Notes: generated by a model not told the origin, from the letters alone. A stretch of 32,548 bases of DNA from Candidatus Zhuqueibacterota bacterium (GCA_016931935.1 JAFGDW010000081.1:1-32548), one strand, 5' to 3'. Positions 6,874-16,562 are shown, counted from the stretch's first letter. Program-made: numbers and translations.

Positions 6874-9855
6874 ATGAGACAGAATAAAATAAGGTATCCT
6901 CTATTTATTCTGTTGCTGTTCCTTATTGTCGTTCCGAATTATTCATGGGCCGCGCTGACAGGCAAAATATCAGGCAAAGTATTTGAGAAATACTCAAAAG
7001 AAGCTTTACCCGGGGCAAATATTTTGTTGGAAGGCACAACAATAGGAGCAGCAACCGATACCAATGGAGATTATTTTATCATTAATGTTTCTCCTGGTGT
7101 TTACACTCTAAGAGCAGAAATGATGGGGTATGCAGTTTTCATTCAGGAAAACGTGCAAGTGAATGTTAACCAGACAACGAATATTGATTTTGCCATGAAG
7201 CAGCAGACGATTGAAGGTGAAACCATAACAGTCGTCGCTGAACGCCCGGTTGTACAAATGGATATCTCATCAAGTCAAATAATTGTCACTGAAGAGCAAA
7301 TTCAGGCGAGACCGCTTGATAATATCGAGGAAATTCTTGCTTCCGAAGCAGGCATTACGTTGTCAGCCTCCGACGAAGGATCCGGTCTACTCATCCGGGG
7401 GGGCGAGCTTAATGAAACCGATATTGTCATCGATGGATTATCGACACGTAACGAACGAAATCAGCAACCACTTACTAACATAAGCTTAACTGCAATTAGT
7501 GAAATTGAAATATTGACAGGTGGCTTTAATGCCGAATTTGGTGATATTCGTTCTGGTATGATTAATATAGTCACCAAGGATGGCAGTCTTGACCGTTATT
7601 CATTGAATCTGGATGCAAGAATTAGCCCGCCCGCTCGCAAGCATTTTGGTCCCGATCCATTTAGTATTGAAGGTCCGTTTTGGCAGGTTTACACCGGGAA
7701 AGATGCTTTTACCGGTGTTACTGATGAGATGGTGGCCAGTGGTAAGTATCCGTTTACTTTCGTAGGGTGGAACGAAGTAGCCCGACAATTTCTGGCAGAT
7801 CCTGATCCTTCAAATGACTTGACCCCACAGGATTTGCTTGAAGTATGGAAATGGCAACACCGTTTGCGTGAATATGCAAATAAACCGGATTATATCGGTG
7901 ATGTCTCATTCAGTGGTAAAGTTCCATTTATGCCGGTCGCATTCATGATGTCGGAACGTTACGAAGATCTGCAACTGGCTTATCCGTTCAGCAGAAATAA
8001 TTCGATAGCAAGCACATCACTACTTAAATTGACAGGCAATATATCTCCAAGTATGAAATTATCTTTCAATAATGCGTTCATACTATTACGCGGTGTTAGC
8101 GGCTCAATTTATGATGACACAAATGGAATGATTACTGGTACGCGTCAGGGCACCAACTACGCACAGAATGCTATGTTCTGGCGATACATGTGGCATGACG
8201 CAAACTATAATCCAATTGAAACAATGCAATATCGCGGTGGTTTGACATTCAATCACGTATTGAGCTCTAATACATTTTACGATCTCAGGCTGGAATACAC
8301 CAATTACAAAACAAAGCAGGAACCGATTGCACTCCGCGATACGACCGGTATTAAAAAAATCGGAGACACCTGGTACGACGAGGCCCCGTTTGGCTATGTT
8401 GGAAGTCAAATCGGCTCAATCATTGAAAAATATGATATTCTAAACGACTTTCTGATGTCCGGAGGTGGTCGTGGTCAGGACCATTCCAGATACTGGGGGA
8501 TGAGTCTCACAGGTAACCTCGTTTCACAAATTAACAAGCACAATGAAATTAAAACCGGTTTTACTTTTGAGTATTTACAACTTCATGAACGGCGTGAAAT
8601 TAATCATGGCCAAACCACGGAGCCGTTTACAGTAAATCCCGGTAATTGGTGGTATTACGATCAGTCTCCAATTAAATTAGGGGCTTATGTTCAGGATAAA
8701 TTAGAATATAAAGGGATGATTGCCAATATTGGTGTTCGCGCCGATTATTTAAAGCCTGGTACTGTTCCTTTCAATTTAAATCATCAATTTATTTTCTCTG
8801 AATTACCTTATACCTTACAGAACTGGCGTAATAACGGCGACAGTTTTTCAAATTTAACGACATCCGGCTCAAATTATAAACTTTATATTAGTCCCCGCCT
8901 TGGTATTTCGCATCCCGTGACAGCAACAAGTAAAATTTTCTTTAACTACGGCCATTTTTATCAGCCACCAATTATGGATGATTTATATACAATTAAGCCG
9001 CTTTCTCGAGGGGCAACTATTCCGAATATCGGTGCGGAATGGCCATTAACAATTTCCTACGAAATTGGATTCGAACAAAGCATTGCCACCGATTATTTGA
9101 TTCACTTTATGGGATATTATAAAGATGTTTCAAATCAACTCAGCTCACAGGATATTGTCTCGCTGGATGAAGAAAACGAGATCAGTACCTGGGCAAATAA
9201 CAGTTATGCTGATATTCGTGGTCTCGAGCTAAAACTGGAAAAACGCGTTGGCCGCTGGTTTTATGGCTGGGTTTCAATGGAATATTTTGTAAAAAGCACC
9301 GGTTACACCGGCCTGCGCTATATTTATGAGGATCGCCAAAAAGCAAAACAGCAGCGTGAAATTACCAACCAGGAACGATCGAATCCTGTCCCATCCGTCA
9401 ATGCAAATCTGACATTTAAGACGCCATTTGATTTTGGACCGGATTTAATGGGATATAAAGTGCTTGGTGATTGGCGCCTGACTGTTTGGCAAGAATGGTC
9501 AGATGGCGGTGAACAACTATTAAATCCCGATGCGCTTTTAAGCGAACAACATTACGCACAAGTCATTGATTGGTGGAATACGGATTTGCAGGTTGAAAAG
9601 CGTGTGCAGTTAAAAAACACACGATTTAGTGTATTTATGCAAGTGAAGAATTTATTTAATCGTAAGGGCTTTCCCAATCCGTTGTACTGGAACAAGTATG
9701 TTGATTCATTGCACTTCCCATGGGAGACAGGCAGTCAAAAAGGCAACGATAAATTGGGCGAATGGGATAAAGACTATATTGATCTTGGCTGGAATACCTG
9801 GGCGCAATTTGTTAATCCCAGGGATATTTTCTTTGGACTTAAATTCCAGTTTTGA
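6874..9855 (+). CDS. TonB-dependent receptor with CarboxypepD-regulatory-like domain
   Basis: A 993-residue outer-membrane receptor. It has a signal peptide (1-27, ending SWA-A), a carboxypeptidase-regulatory-like beta-sandwich (about 30-112, GKVFEKYSKEALPGANI...), a TonB-box-like ITVVAERP (118-125), a plug domain (about 128-235, with LLIRGG and IEILTGGFNAEFGDIRSG), then a long beta-barrel ending in aromatic FGLKFQF. The start is supported by AAAGGAG six to eight bases upstream. It would import an oligosaccharide or cofactor with TonB energy. The layout resembles SusC, but no SusD-like gene follows. The next genes encode an FlgD-domain protein and a PorV-like barrel, the arrangement seen in KSB1- and Calditrichota-type genomes. 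Substrate is unknown; context suggests a galactosamine-containing glycan. Confidence 0.93.
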   Translation: MRQNKIRYPLFILLLFLIVVPNYSWAALTGKISGKVFEKYSKEALPGANILLEGTTIGAATDTNGDYFIINVSPGVYTLRAEMMGYAVFIQENVQVNVNQTTNIDFAMKQQTIEGETITVVAERPVVQMDISSSQIIVTEEQIQARPLDNIEEILASEAGITLSASDEGSGLLIRGGELNETDIVIDGLSTRNERNQQPLTNISLTAISEIEILTGGFNAEFGDIRSGMINIVTKDGSLDRYSLNLDARISPPARKHFGPDPFSIEGPFWQVYTGKDAFTGVTDEMVASGKYPFTFVGWNEVARQFLADPDPSNDLTPQDLLEVWKWQHRLREYANKPDYIGDVSFSGKVPFMPVAFMMSERYEDLQLAYPFSRNNSIASTSLLKLTGNISPSMKLSFNNAFILLRGVSGSIYDDTNGMITGTRQGTNYAQNAMFWRYMWHDANYNPIETMQYRGGLTFNHVLSSNTFYDLRLEYTNYKTKQEPIALRDTTGIKKIGDTWYDEAPFGYVGSQIGSIIEKYDILNDFLMSGGGRGQDHSRYWGMSLTGNLVSQINKHNEIKTGFTFEYLQLHERREINHGQTTEPFTVNPGNWWYYDQSPIKLGAYVQDKLEYKGMIANIGVRADYLKPGTVPFNLNHQFIFSELPYTLQNWRNNGDSFSNLTTSGSNYKLYISPRLGISHPVTATSKIFFNYGHFYQPPIMDDLYTIKPLSRGATIPNIGAEWPLTISYEIGFEQSIATDYLIHFMGYYKDVSNQLSSQDIVSLDEENEISTWANNSYADIRGLELKLEKRVGRWFYGWVSMEYFVKSTGYTGLRYIYEDRQKAKQQREITNQERSNPVPSVNANLTFKTPFDFGPDLMGYKVLGDWRLTVWQEWSDGGEQLLNPDALLSEQHYAQVIDWWNTDLQVEKRVQLKNTRFSVFMQVKNLFNRKGFPNPLYWNKYVDSLHFPWETGSQKGNDKLGEWDKDYIDLGWNTWAQFVNPRDIFFGLKFQF

Positions 9856-9904
9856 TTTGATATAATGGAGAATGATAATCATTAAAATTGGGAGGTACTG
9901 GCTA

Positions 9905-12013
9905 ATGAAGCTTCATAGACCTCATATAATTACAGGCATTATCGTGATTTGTATACTGGCCATTATGTTGATCTTTCAGACCAACACAGGTTTTGCGCAA
10001 TCACGAACACACAACCTTGGCGATTACAAATTACGGATTGACTCCGACGATGTGCTTAATACAAATGAAGTGGATCCGACCGGAGAATGGCCCCAGGATC
10101 ATTTTCGTTACGGCACAATCGTGTTTTATAATACGGGCCATACGATTGGGAGATGGATCGATTCGACAGGAACAGCGCATTCAAAGGAGGATTTTCTGAA
10201 TCCTGTTTCATACAATGAAGAAGAGCCATATGGTATAAAAGAATATCGTCGATATGAGCCACCCGAAGTATGGGTATATGCGAATGGGCAGGATCAACTT
10301 TCATCGCGACGGTTTAATGGTTCTGTTGACCCTAATTTACCGGCAGATGAAATAATTGAAGTACATTATAAATCATATCCGGGATTCGATGTGTTAAAGC
10401 GATCCTATTCGTTTTCAAACCAGAATCACAATGATTATGTAATTCATGTCAATCGGTATAAATGCACATTTGATTGGGATCGTGATCCCGATCCGGATAC
10501 TGATGCCAGCCAAACGATGCAAGATGTCTATTTTGTGGTTGGCTACAGCAATCAGACTGCCGAAGGAACGTATATCACCTATTCCCGCTGGTATGAAGAG
10601 GCAAAAGATGATTGGGCGACTTATGAGAGTTATCCTTCGGAACTGGTCGCTGGCGGCAGAAATTTATTCATCTCCTATTGCTGGGATGGCGATCATCCGG
10701 AAATAACCGAATTTGAAGAGGGTGGCGCTGAATTTGATGATACCGGCGACCCCCGTTTTGCAATGGGTTCCGGAGGCGCCACTCCAATGCCGTCCGCTGA
10801 ATTCGTCTCTACTGCTTACGCCGGCTTTGCAGCATTGCATGTGGATACATCACCGTTTGATCACTCCGACAATAATATGCAGCCAACATCAATTATAGGC
10901 AACATGAATATTTATAATGTGTGGGACTCGGATTTTCCTGGCTTTGCGACATTGTGGGATTGGGCAAGTTCCGGCACAAAGCAAACCGTGGAAGACCAGG
11001 CTGGCTGGCCTGACGATGCCATGGCTCAGGAGGATGAATACCCGTTTCAGGCATTTGGTCCATATAATTTGTCGCTTGGCGATTCCATTGTGATTGTCTA
11101 TGCAGTTGGCGCCAACGGTATTTCCACGGATATGGCGATTCAAAAGGGTCTGGAATGGCGCGATTGGTACCGGGGTGTTGAGGGCGCCACGTTTGATAAT
11201 GATGCCAAGAATGAACTCCTGGCTACCGGAAGAGATTCATTATTTCAAACGATGGATCGCGCGCTTTGGGCCTGGAATCACCATTTGAGCGTTCCGGCGC
11301 CATTGCCATCGCCTGATTTGTCCGTTCGATCCGGTCCGAATGAAATCTATCTTGAATGGGAAGATTTATCATCAGCCGGCGATGCCGTCACCGGTGTACC
11401 GGACCTGGATCATTATGTGATTTACCGAAAGCAGGGAAACTTCCTGGTCGACGAATATACTGAACTACGCGCGGACGGTCAACACTTATTATGGAAGCCA
11501 ATTGCAACCGTCGATAAAACGCAAACGACATATACAGATACTGATGTTATCCGAGGCGAAGCATACCATTATGCAGTCACTGCGGTGGATGATGGTACCC
11601 AGAATACCGATGGAATTGTGCCGGGACAGAAACTTGAAAGCTCGATTTATGCCAATCGTTCCGAACTTGCCGCTTATGCATTTGAGCCGGGCAAAGCGAC
11701 TGCGAATTCCGTGCGAATTGTTCCCAATCCGTATGTCTTAAAAGCCGGAGAATTTAATTTTACCGGAGAAGATAATAAGCTATTATTCGTGAACTTGCCA
11801 TCCTATTGTACATTGCACATCTACACAGTTACCGGCGATTTGATAAAAACGATCGACCACCAGAGTGGCAGCGCTGACGAAGATTGGGATCAGGTGACAG
11901 ATTCCAATCAGCTACTGGCCAGTGGAGTCTACATTTTACAGGTGACTGATGCCAAGGATATCAATCGGAAACCGGTTTCGGGAAGTATCGAAAAATTCGT
12001 TATCATCCGATAA
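9905..12013 (+). CDS. Large secreted protein with Fn3-like and C-terminal FlgD-Ig-like domains
   Basis: A protein of about 702 residues. ATG 9905 is chosen because GGAGG (9891-9895) lies nine bases upstream and a signal peptide follows directly (MKLHRPHIITG..., cleavage near FAQS). The region from about residue 30 to 440 is rich in aromatic and acidic residues and I do not recognise it. Residues around 470-590 look like a fibronectin type III domain (YLEWEDLS, YVIYRK, YHYAVTAVDDG). The end (about 610-702) is an FlgD-like Ig domain: VRIVPNPYV, LHIYTVTGDLIKTI, SGVYILQVTD, KFVIIR. Such C-terminal domains serve as sorting or anchoring modules for type IX-type export. It sits 49 bp after the TonB receptor and probably acts as its surface partner in place of SusD. 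Confidence 0.75.
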   Translation: MKLHRPHIITGIIVICILAIMLIFQTNTGFAQSRTHNLGDYKLRIDSDDVLNTNEVDPTGEWPQDHFRYGTIVFYNTGHTIGRWIDSTGTAHSKEDFLNPVSYNEEEPYGIKEYRRYEPPEVWVYANGQDQLSSRRFNGSVDPNLPADEIIEVHYKSYPGFDVLKRSYSFSNQNHNDYVIHVNRYKCTFDWDRDPDPDTDASQTMQDVYFVVGYSNQTAEGTYITYSRWYEEAKDDWATYESYPSELVAGGRNLFISYCWDGDHPEITEFEEGGAEFDDTGDPRFAMGSGGATPMPSAEFVSTAYAGFAALHVDTSPFDHSDNNMQPTSIIGNMNIYNVWDSDFPGFATLWDWASSGTKQTVEDQAGWPDDAMAQEDEYPFQAFGPYNLSLGDSIVIVYAVGANGISTDMAIQKGLEWRDWYRGVEGATFDNDAKNELLATGRDSLFQTMDRALWAWNHHLSVPAPLPSPDLSVRSGPNEIYLEWEDLSSAGDAVTGVPDLDHYVIYRKQGNFLVDEYTELRADGQHLLWKPIATVDKTQTTYTDTDVIRGEAYHYAVTAVDDGTQNTDGIVPGQKLESSIYANRSELAAYAFEPGKATANSVRIVPNPYVLKAGEFNFTGEDNKLLFVNLPSYCTLHIYTVTGDLIKTIDHQSGSADEDWDQVTDSNQLLASGVYILQVTDAKDINRKPVSGSIEKFVIIR

Positions 12014-12062
12014 ATTTTAAATTGTAAAAATCGAAGACAGTAATGCTGTCAGGAGGTTTAAC

Positions 12063-13061
12063 ATGAATAAAATAGGGAAATCGATTATCCCGTTAATGAT
12101 AGTGGTTTTTTTCGTGACCCTGCCGGTTCATGCGGTTGGCGTTAAGAAAATTGCACAAACCGGGATGAAATGGTTGTCCATCCCGGTTGGCGCACGAGCA
12201 ACTGCGTTAGGGGGCGCGTACACTGCAGTTGTCAATGATGCAAGCGCTGTTTTCTGGAATCCGGCAGGGATAGCGTTGTCGGAAGGCAATCACGCATTTC
12301 TGTGCCAGAATAACTGGATCGCCGATATTACAATCAATGCCGGAGCACTTACATACAATGCTGGTAATTTGGGTGTTTTTGGCGCCAGCTTTACTGCGGT
12401 CGATTGGGGGACATTACATGGAACCCGCCGTGCGAGTAATGCTATTGGATTTGAAGAAACCGGTGACTTTTCGCCGACGGATTATGCGGTTGGTATCAGT
12501 TATGCCCGCAGTATCTCGGACCAGTTTGCTTTCGGCGGTCAGATTAAATATCTGCACGAAAAATTGGGATCTACGTTAGAGGGAACGCTCGACGCGCCAA
12601 AAGATTACACCGCTGAAATGAGTCTCGTCGCGCTTGATTTTGGAACTATTTACTATACGGGTTTCAGAGATCTCCGATTTGGCATGAGCGTACAGAATTT
12701 CTCGCAAGAAAAAGAATATCGCGCTGAATCGTTTCCATTGCCGCTGACCTTTAAATTTGGTATGGCAATGAATATTTCCGAATTATTGACAGATATGCCC
12801 GACCATTCGGTGACAATCTCTGTTGATGCAATTCATCCTCGCGATTATACGGAACGGCTCCATCTGGGGTGTGAATACAGTTTCAGGGATATGTTATTTC
12901 TCCGGGGCGGTTACAAAACAAATTATGATGAAGAGGATATTGCATTTGGTGGTGGCTTCGTGTTTAATGTTGGCAATATGGGTGTAGGATTTGATTATAG
13001 TTACATACAGTTTAAAAACTTCGATGCTGTTCATATGTTTTCATTTGATTTTAAATTTTAA
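12063..13061 (+). CDS. PorV/PorQ-family outer-membrane barrel protein
   Basis: A 332-residue protein with a signal peptide (to about residue 24, PVHAVG) and the PorV/PorQ (UPF0164) N-terminal signature IPVGARATALGGAYTAVVND followed by FWNPAGIA. The rest is alternating beta-strand, ending in FSFDFKF, a C-terminal aromatic typical of outer-membrane barrels. PorV shuttles type IX secretion cargo to the cell surface in Bacteroidota; many FCB paralogs lie next to TonB receptors instead. AGGAGG eight bases before the ATG supports the start. The gene follows the FlgD-domain protein by 49 bp, suggesting a functional pair in which this barrel helps export or display it. Confidence 0.85.
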   Translation: MNKIGKSIIPLMIVVFFVTLPVHAVGVKKIAQTGMKWLSIPVGARATALGGAYTAVVNDASAVFWNPAGIALSEGNHAFLCQNNWIADITINAGALTYNAGNLGVFGASFTAVDWGTLHGTRRASNAIGFEETGDFSPTDYAVGISYARSISDQFAFGGQIKYLHEKLGSTLEGTLDAPKDYTAEMSLVALDFGTIYYTGFRDLRFGMSVQNFSQEKEYRAESFPLPLTFKFGMAMNISELLTDMPDHSVTISVDAIHPRDYTERLHLGCEYSFRDMLFLRGGYKTNYDEEDIAFGGGFVFNVGNMGVGFDYSYIQFKNFDAVHMFSFDFKF

Positions 13062-13100
13062 CCTGAGTAACTATCCGTATTTAAAGTGGAGGATTAAACA

Positions 13101-14249
13101 ATGAAATATAAATATCTGTCGGTAATATGTGGCCTACCGCTGCTTTTATTTCTGATATTTATCGCATGCGAGGCGCCAAATCAGCCGACGTATGGTCCTG
13201 AAAATCCTGATCCAAATCCGACAGGATTATCCCCGGCCACGGTTGACACGATAACACCGACTGAGGGGTATCTTAAAGATATCATTACCATTAATGGTAG
13301 CGGATTCAATTCGGAACCTGATTTCAATCTGGTGGCGTTCGGTACAAAAACCGGTATCATAAAATCGGCGACTGAAACGCAATTACAGGTTCAAGCGCCC
13401 AATATTTCCGGAGAAACAGTCAATATCAAAGTAGCTGTGAAAGGATCGGAATTTTGGAGCAATGAACAGGCCTTTACATTCAAAGATGCAATTGAAAGCA
13501 TTGATGAAGAAATCGCCTGGCCCAATGGTGTTGATGTGGATGATGAAGGTAATGTATACATTGGCTCTGCTGGTGATGAAATCATCTACAAAATAACCCC
13601 GGATGGTGAAAAATCCGAATTTGCGTCTGTGCCTGTGAGCGGAGCCATTCGATTTGGTCCTAACAAAAATCTGTACGTGTGTGAGCAGGGCGAAGGAAAA
13701 ATCATCCGAATTTCACCGGATGGGGGAACTATTGAGGATGTTGTGGAAATCGATACGCCTGTGTATTTTGATTGGGATGCAAATGGCGTCATGTACATTT
13801 GCTGCAATGATGCCGGATTCAAGTCGTTTGACGGCTCCGCGATCACCCATATCGCTGATATTGGCGGCGGCGCCAAAAGTTGCCGAGTCTTTGAGAATAA
13901 TATTTATCTCACGGATATCTGGGATAGTCAAATTCTGAAATTCACTATTACCGATGCAGGTGTTGATAGTGAAGCTGAAATTGTTTACGAGGGCGATTCA
14001 CCCGCTGGCATCGAAATAGATTCGGAAGGCAAACTGTATTTTACGGAGGCCTGGGAAACCAGCTTGTACACGCTTTCGCAGGACGGTGAAGAAGATATAT
14101 TGTATGAAGGGCAATTGATGACCCCGATGCGCTATTTAACATTTTATGGTAAATCCATGTATATTGTATATCCTGGCTGGGGTGATGTTGGACAAACGAT
14201 AAAAGCGTATATTGGTGTTGAACAGGCACCTCGCTACGGAAGAAATTAA
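13101..14249 (+). CDS. Lipoprotein with IPT/TIG domain and NHL/SMP-30-like propeller
   Basis: A 382-residue lipoprotein with lipobox FIAC, lipidated Cys23, then a proline-rich linker (about 25-45). Residues 48-130 form an IPT/TIG Ig-like domain (TVDTITPTEGYLKDIITINGSG and a following VQAPNISG segment). From about 137 on there are repeated blade motifs of the form WPNGVDVDDEGNVYIGS, IRFGPNKNLYVCEQ and PAGIEIDSEGKLYFTEAW, an NHL/SMP-30-like six-blade propeller. Surface propellers of this kind bind or hydrolyse small molecules or sugars; no metal ligand set is clear enough to call an enzyme. It is the last gene before a terminator at 14270-14316, closing the receptor operon. Confidence 0.8.
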   Translation: MKYKYLSVICGLPLLLFLIFIACEAPNQPTYGPENPDPNPTGLSPATVDTITPTEGYLKDIITINGSGFNSEPDFNLVAFGTKTGIIKSATETQLQVQAPNISGETVNIKVAVKGSEFWSNEQAFTFKDAIESIDEEIAWPNGVDVDDEGNVYIGSAGDEIIYKITPDGEKSEFASVPVSGAIRFGPNKNLYVCEQGEGKIIRISPDGGTIEDVVEIDTPVYFDWDANGVMYICCNDAGFKSFDGSAITHIADIGGGAKSCRVFENNIYLTDIWDSQILKFTITDAGVDSEAEIVYEGDSPAGIEIDSEGKLYFTEAWETSLYTLSQDGEEDILYEGQLMTPMRYLTFYGKSMYIVYPGWGDVGQTIKAYIGVEQAPRYGRN

Positions 14250-14269
14250 TATCGGGATGCAATTATGTT

Positions 14270-14316
14270 AAATAGCCATGTGGACCATAATCCAACCGCA
14301 TGGCTATTTATTTTTG
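14270..14316 (+). terminator. Terminator closing the TonB-receptor operon
   Basis: AAATAGCCATG (14270-14280) pairs perfectly over 11 bp with CATGGCTATTT (14299-14309). It is followed by ATTTTTGAA. The loop is 18 bases, long for a terminator but compatible. It lies 21 bases after the propeller gene. Confidence 0.7.
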
Positions 14317-14340
14317 AACTTTTAAAATTAGACTGTTTAT

Positions 14341-15399
14341 ATGATCACGAAAAAAGACAAACGTGCCTTGTTTTTAATCCTGATTTTTGTCAGTTGCCTT
14401 ACTTCGACTCTGTTTTCGCAAAGTAAAGGTGGGCGATGGCAGTTTGAAAACAACGGGGATGATTCTGCGGATTGGGATATTATTGATGATAGTGGTACGT
14501 TACAAAACCAGGCACAATATGACACCCTGTCTCCGCTGCAGGAAGGTACATCATTTCTGCGATTGGATGAGACAATTCAGAACGATTATTTCAAAATAGA
14601 AGACAGTAATGATCTTGACTTTGACAATGAAAATATCGGAATATCCGCATGGATTTATCCTCTACTGGTTGGAGATGATGTCCATTTCATTTTAAATAAA
14701 GGTGACCAATTCCTGAATCCAAAAACGACGAACTATGCATTACGGCTTTCAAAAAGTAAGAAACTTGAATTTCTGATTCGCGATGCAAATAACCAGGCCC
14801 AGACTGTTGCTTCAGTGTTTGATATTCCAACGAATCAATGGACTTTCGTTGCAATATTTTATGATTATAGCGCCAGCAAGGTCTATATGTGGAATGCACC
14901 GACCGCAAATTCCGCCGATACGTTGGATTTTAATCAGGCTATCTTAACAAACGATGATCCATTGGCAATCGGTTCCTGGTATACCAGCAATCCCACTACG
15001 CCATCGATAAAAGACTTTGAAGGAAGAATCGATGATGTTCGCATAAGTGGCAGATTGGAAGATATTTTGCCATTGGTCAGCACTGTAAATGGTAGTCTTT
15101 TTGAATCCAGGTCGTCCGTGCCGGCAAAAATTGCACTGTATCCGAATCCGATAAGCCTGTCACAAGGGAATATTACCATGTGTATTGATGGACCAGATTA
15201 TAGTAATTTTTCCATTCGGATTTTTAATGTGCTTGGGCAAGAAATTTTCCGCAGAGCATTCCTGAAAGGCAATAATCCACAATTAGTGAAATGGAATTTG
15301 CTGGATGACCGCAGCAATTCAGTGAACACGGGCATCTATTTTGTCAGGCTGGAAAACATGGGACATTATTCAGTCAACAAATTTACCGTCGTCAGGTAG
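14341..15399 (+). CDS. LamG-domain secreted protein with T9SS type A sorting domain
   Basis: A 352-residue protein with a signal peptide (cleavage near LFSQS, residue 27). Residues about 45-235 form a concanavalin-like LamG/laminin G-3 domain (ISAWIYPLLVGDD, WTFVAIFYDYS, GRIDDVRIS). Such domains bind carbohydrates or act as adhesion modules. The last 85 residues are a T9SS type A sorting domain: IALYPNPIS, IRIFNVLGQEI, VNTGIYFVRLEN, ending KFTVVR. It should therefore be exported by type IX secretion and anchored on the surface. It follows the terminator, so it probably has its own promoter, though I see no clear one. Confidence 0.85.
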   Translation: MITKKDKRALFLILIFVSCLTSTLFSQSKGGRWQFENNGDDSADWDIIDDSGTLQNQAQYDTLSPLQEGTSFLRLDETIQNDYFKIEDSNDLDFDNENIGISAWIYPLLVGDDVHFILNKGDQFLNPKTTNYALRLSKSKKLEFLIRDANNQAQTVASVFDIPTNQWTFVAIFYDYSASKVYMWNAPTANSADTLDFNQAILTNDDPLAIGSWYTSNPTTPSIKDFEGRIDDVRISGRLEDILPLVSTVNGSLFESRSSVPAKIALYPNPISLSQGNITMCIDGPDYSNFSIRIFNVLGQEIFRRAFLKGNNPQLVKWNLLDDRSNSVNTGIYFVRLENMGHYSVNKFTVVR

Positions 15400-15629
15400 G
15401 GGATTTTATCTTTCGATGGGGTCAATTGATACATTGCTTCTTTGCTGATTTTACAGAACTGCTGTGCGAATTTTCAGGTGAAAATATGTAAATGTGTCGA
15501 AAGCTGTTTTCAGTGATGTCATTCCGAATTAATTTGGTGATTGTAATGTCATAAACCGACAGCATAAATTGTGCTTCCGGTAATAACATGTTCAATTGGA
15601 TTAATAAATGGACTTTGTTGGAGAGAAGA

Positions 15630-16247
15630 ATGAAGAAAATACCAGTCATAGCTTTTATCCTGATGACGATAAGCTATTTGCTTTCATGTACTAGCACATC
15701 CACACAATTTGTCGTCAAAAAACCGGAAGCAGGTAAATCTATCATTGTAGGCGCCATACTTGTTGAAAATGACGGTATTGATGATTTGTATCAATCGAAA
15801 ACGTCCAATATCACTGTGGTGGTCGTTGGTAAAAGTGTTCAGGGGGGACAGGAAATATCTCAAGGCTATCATGTAAAAACAGATAAAAACGGATATTTCG
15901 CCATTCAAAATGTACCGCCTGGTGCTTACGTACTTAAAGGGATTGAGGTTGATGTTGGTTTTACAAAGCACTATTTAATTACGTCTCGCTGGGAAGGCAA
16001 TCGGCAGTACTACATATATGCAGACCAAATGATCGATTATAATGTCAGGACATGGCCGGAAGCAACAGAATTAAAAGTCATCGATGTGGGCATCAATTAT
16101 TTCAAACTGGATAATGCCGGACGGATATATTATGATCGTTTCAAGTTGCTGCACAATACCAGCCTCGGAATAAAAGATAAGTATTACACAATGACGCAGC
16201 CACGGAAATATTTTCAGGAGCAATACCCGGAGATGGAGTGGTTTTAA
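15630..16247 (+). CDS. Small lipoprotein with CarboxypepD-regulatory-like fold
   Basis: About 205 residues. ATG 15630 is used because GGAGAGAAG lies directly before it and a lipoprotein signal follows (MKKIPVIAFILM...SYLLSC, Cys20). An in-frame ATG 42 bases upstream would add a charged leader and is unlikely. The middle contains GYHVKTDKNGYFAIQNVPPGAYVLKGIEV, here given only as the pattern G.F.I.NVPPG.Y, typical of carboxypeptidase-regulatory-like beta-sandwich domains found in surface proteins. I do not recognise the C-terminal 90 residues, which are rich in Tyr and Arg. It probably sits in the outer membrane. The role is unknown. Confidence 0.72.
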   Translation: MKKIPVIAFILMTISYLLSCTSTSTQFVVKKPEAGKSIIVGAILVENDGIDDLYQSKTSNITVVVVGKSVQGGQEISQGYHVKTDKNGYFAIQNVPPGAYVLKGIEVDVGFTKHYLITSRWEGNRQYYIYADQMIDYNVRTWPEATELKVIDVGINYFKLDNAGRIYYDRFKLLHNTSLGIKDKYYTMTQPRKYFQEQYPEMEWF

Positions 16248-16334
16248 TTGGTTTGAGCATGTTTTTCAGCAAGTATTAAAATAGTTGTGTTCTTAAGATT
16301 CCGGCTGTCCAGTGTAGCCAATAATGGACTTAAA

Positions 16335-16468
16335 TGTCATCCTGATCCCGCCGTTTTTTGGTGGGAGAAGGATATCTGATCACCAAAATCAACGAGGAAA
16401 TAGATTCTCTTCGGCCAGGCTCAGGATTGGCTTCATCCCGATAAACAACATTGGGATTCAGAATGACA
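16335..16468. repeat. MITE-like interspersed element with 11-bp inverted ends
   Basis: The ends are TGTCATCCTGA (16335-16345) and TCAGAATGACA (16458-16468), inverted repeats with one wobble mismatch. Inside are GAAGGATATCT and AGATTCTCTTCGGCC, matching from memory the widespread GTCATCCTGA...GAAGGATCT...AGATTCTTC...CAGAATGAC family of intergenic elements in FCB and other genomes. An internal CCCGCC/GGTGGG hairpin is present. No transposase is encoded. It fills much of the 405-bp gap 16248-16652, which otherwise holds only the 17-base repeats described separately. Confidence 0.6.
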
Positions 16469-16480
16469 CCCAAACTGAGC

Positions 16481-16562
16481 AAAGTCGATAACTATCCTTT
16501 GGGCAGCTATCTACTTTTAAAAAGAAAAGTATTAGACACGATTACAAAGTTAACAACTATCC
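16481..16562. repeat. Two near-identical 17-base direct repeats before the amidohydrolase gene
   Basis: AAAGTCGATAACTATCC at 16481-16497 and AAAGTTAACAACTATCC at 16546-16562 agree at 14 of 17 positions, with starts 65 bp apart. They lie 90-170 bases before the amidohydrolase start codon. They could be regulator sites or chance; no palindrome is present within each unit. Confidence 0.35.

Noticed and set aside
9905..12013. SusD-like substrate-binding protein after the TonB receptor
   Set aside because: There is no lipobox and no TPR-helix pattern of SusD; the protein is beta-rich and ends in an FlgD-like domain.
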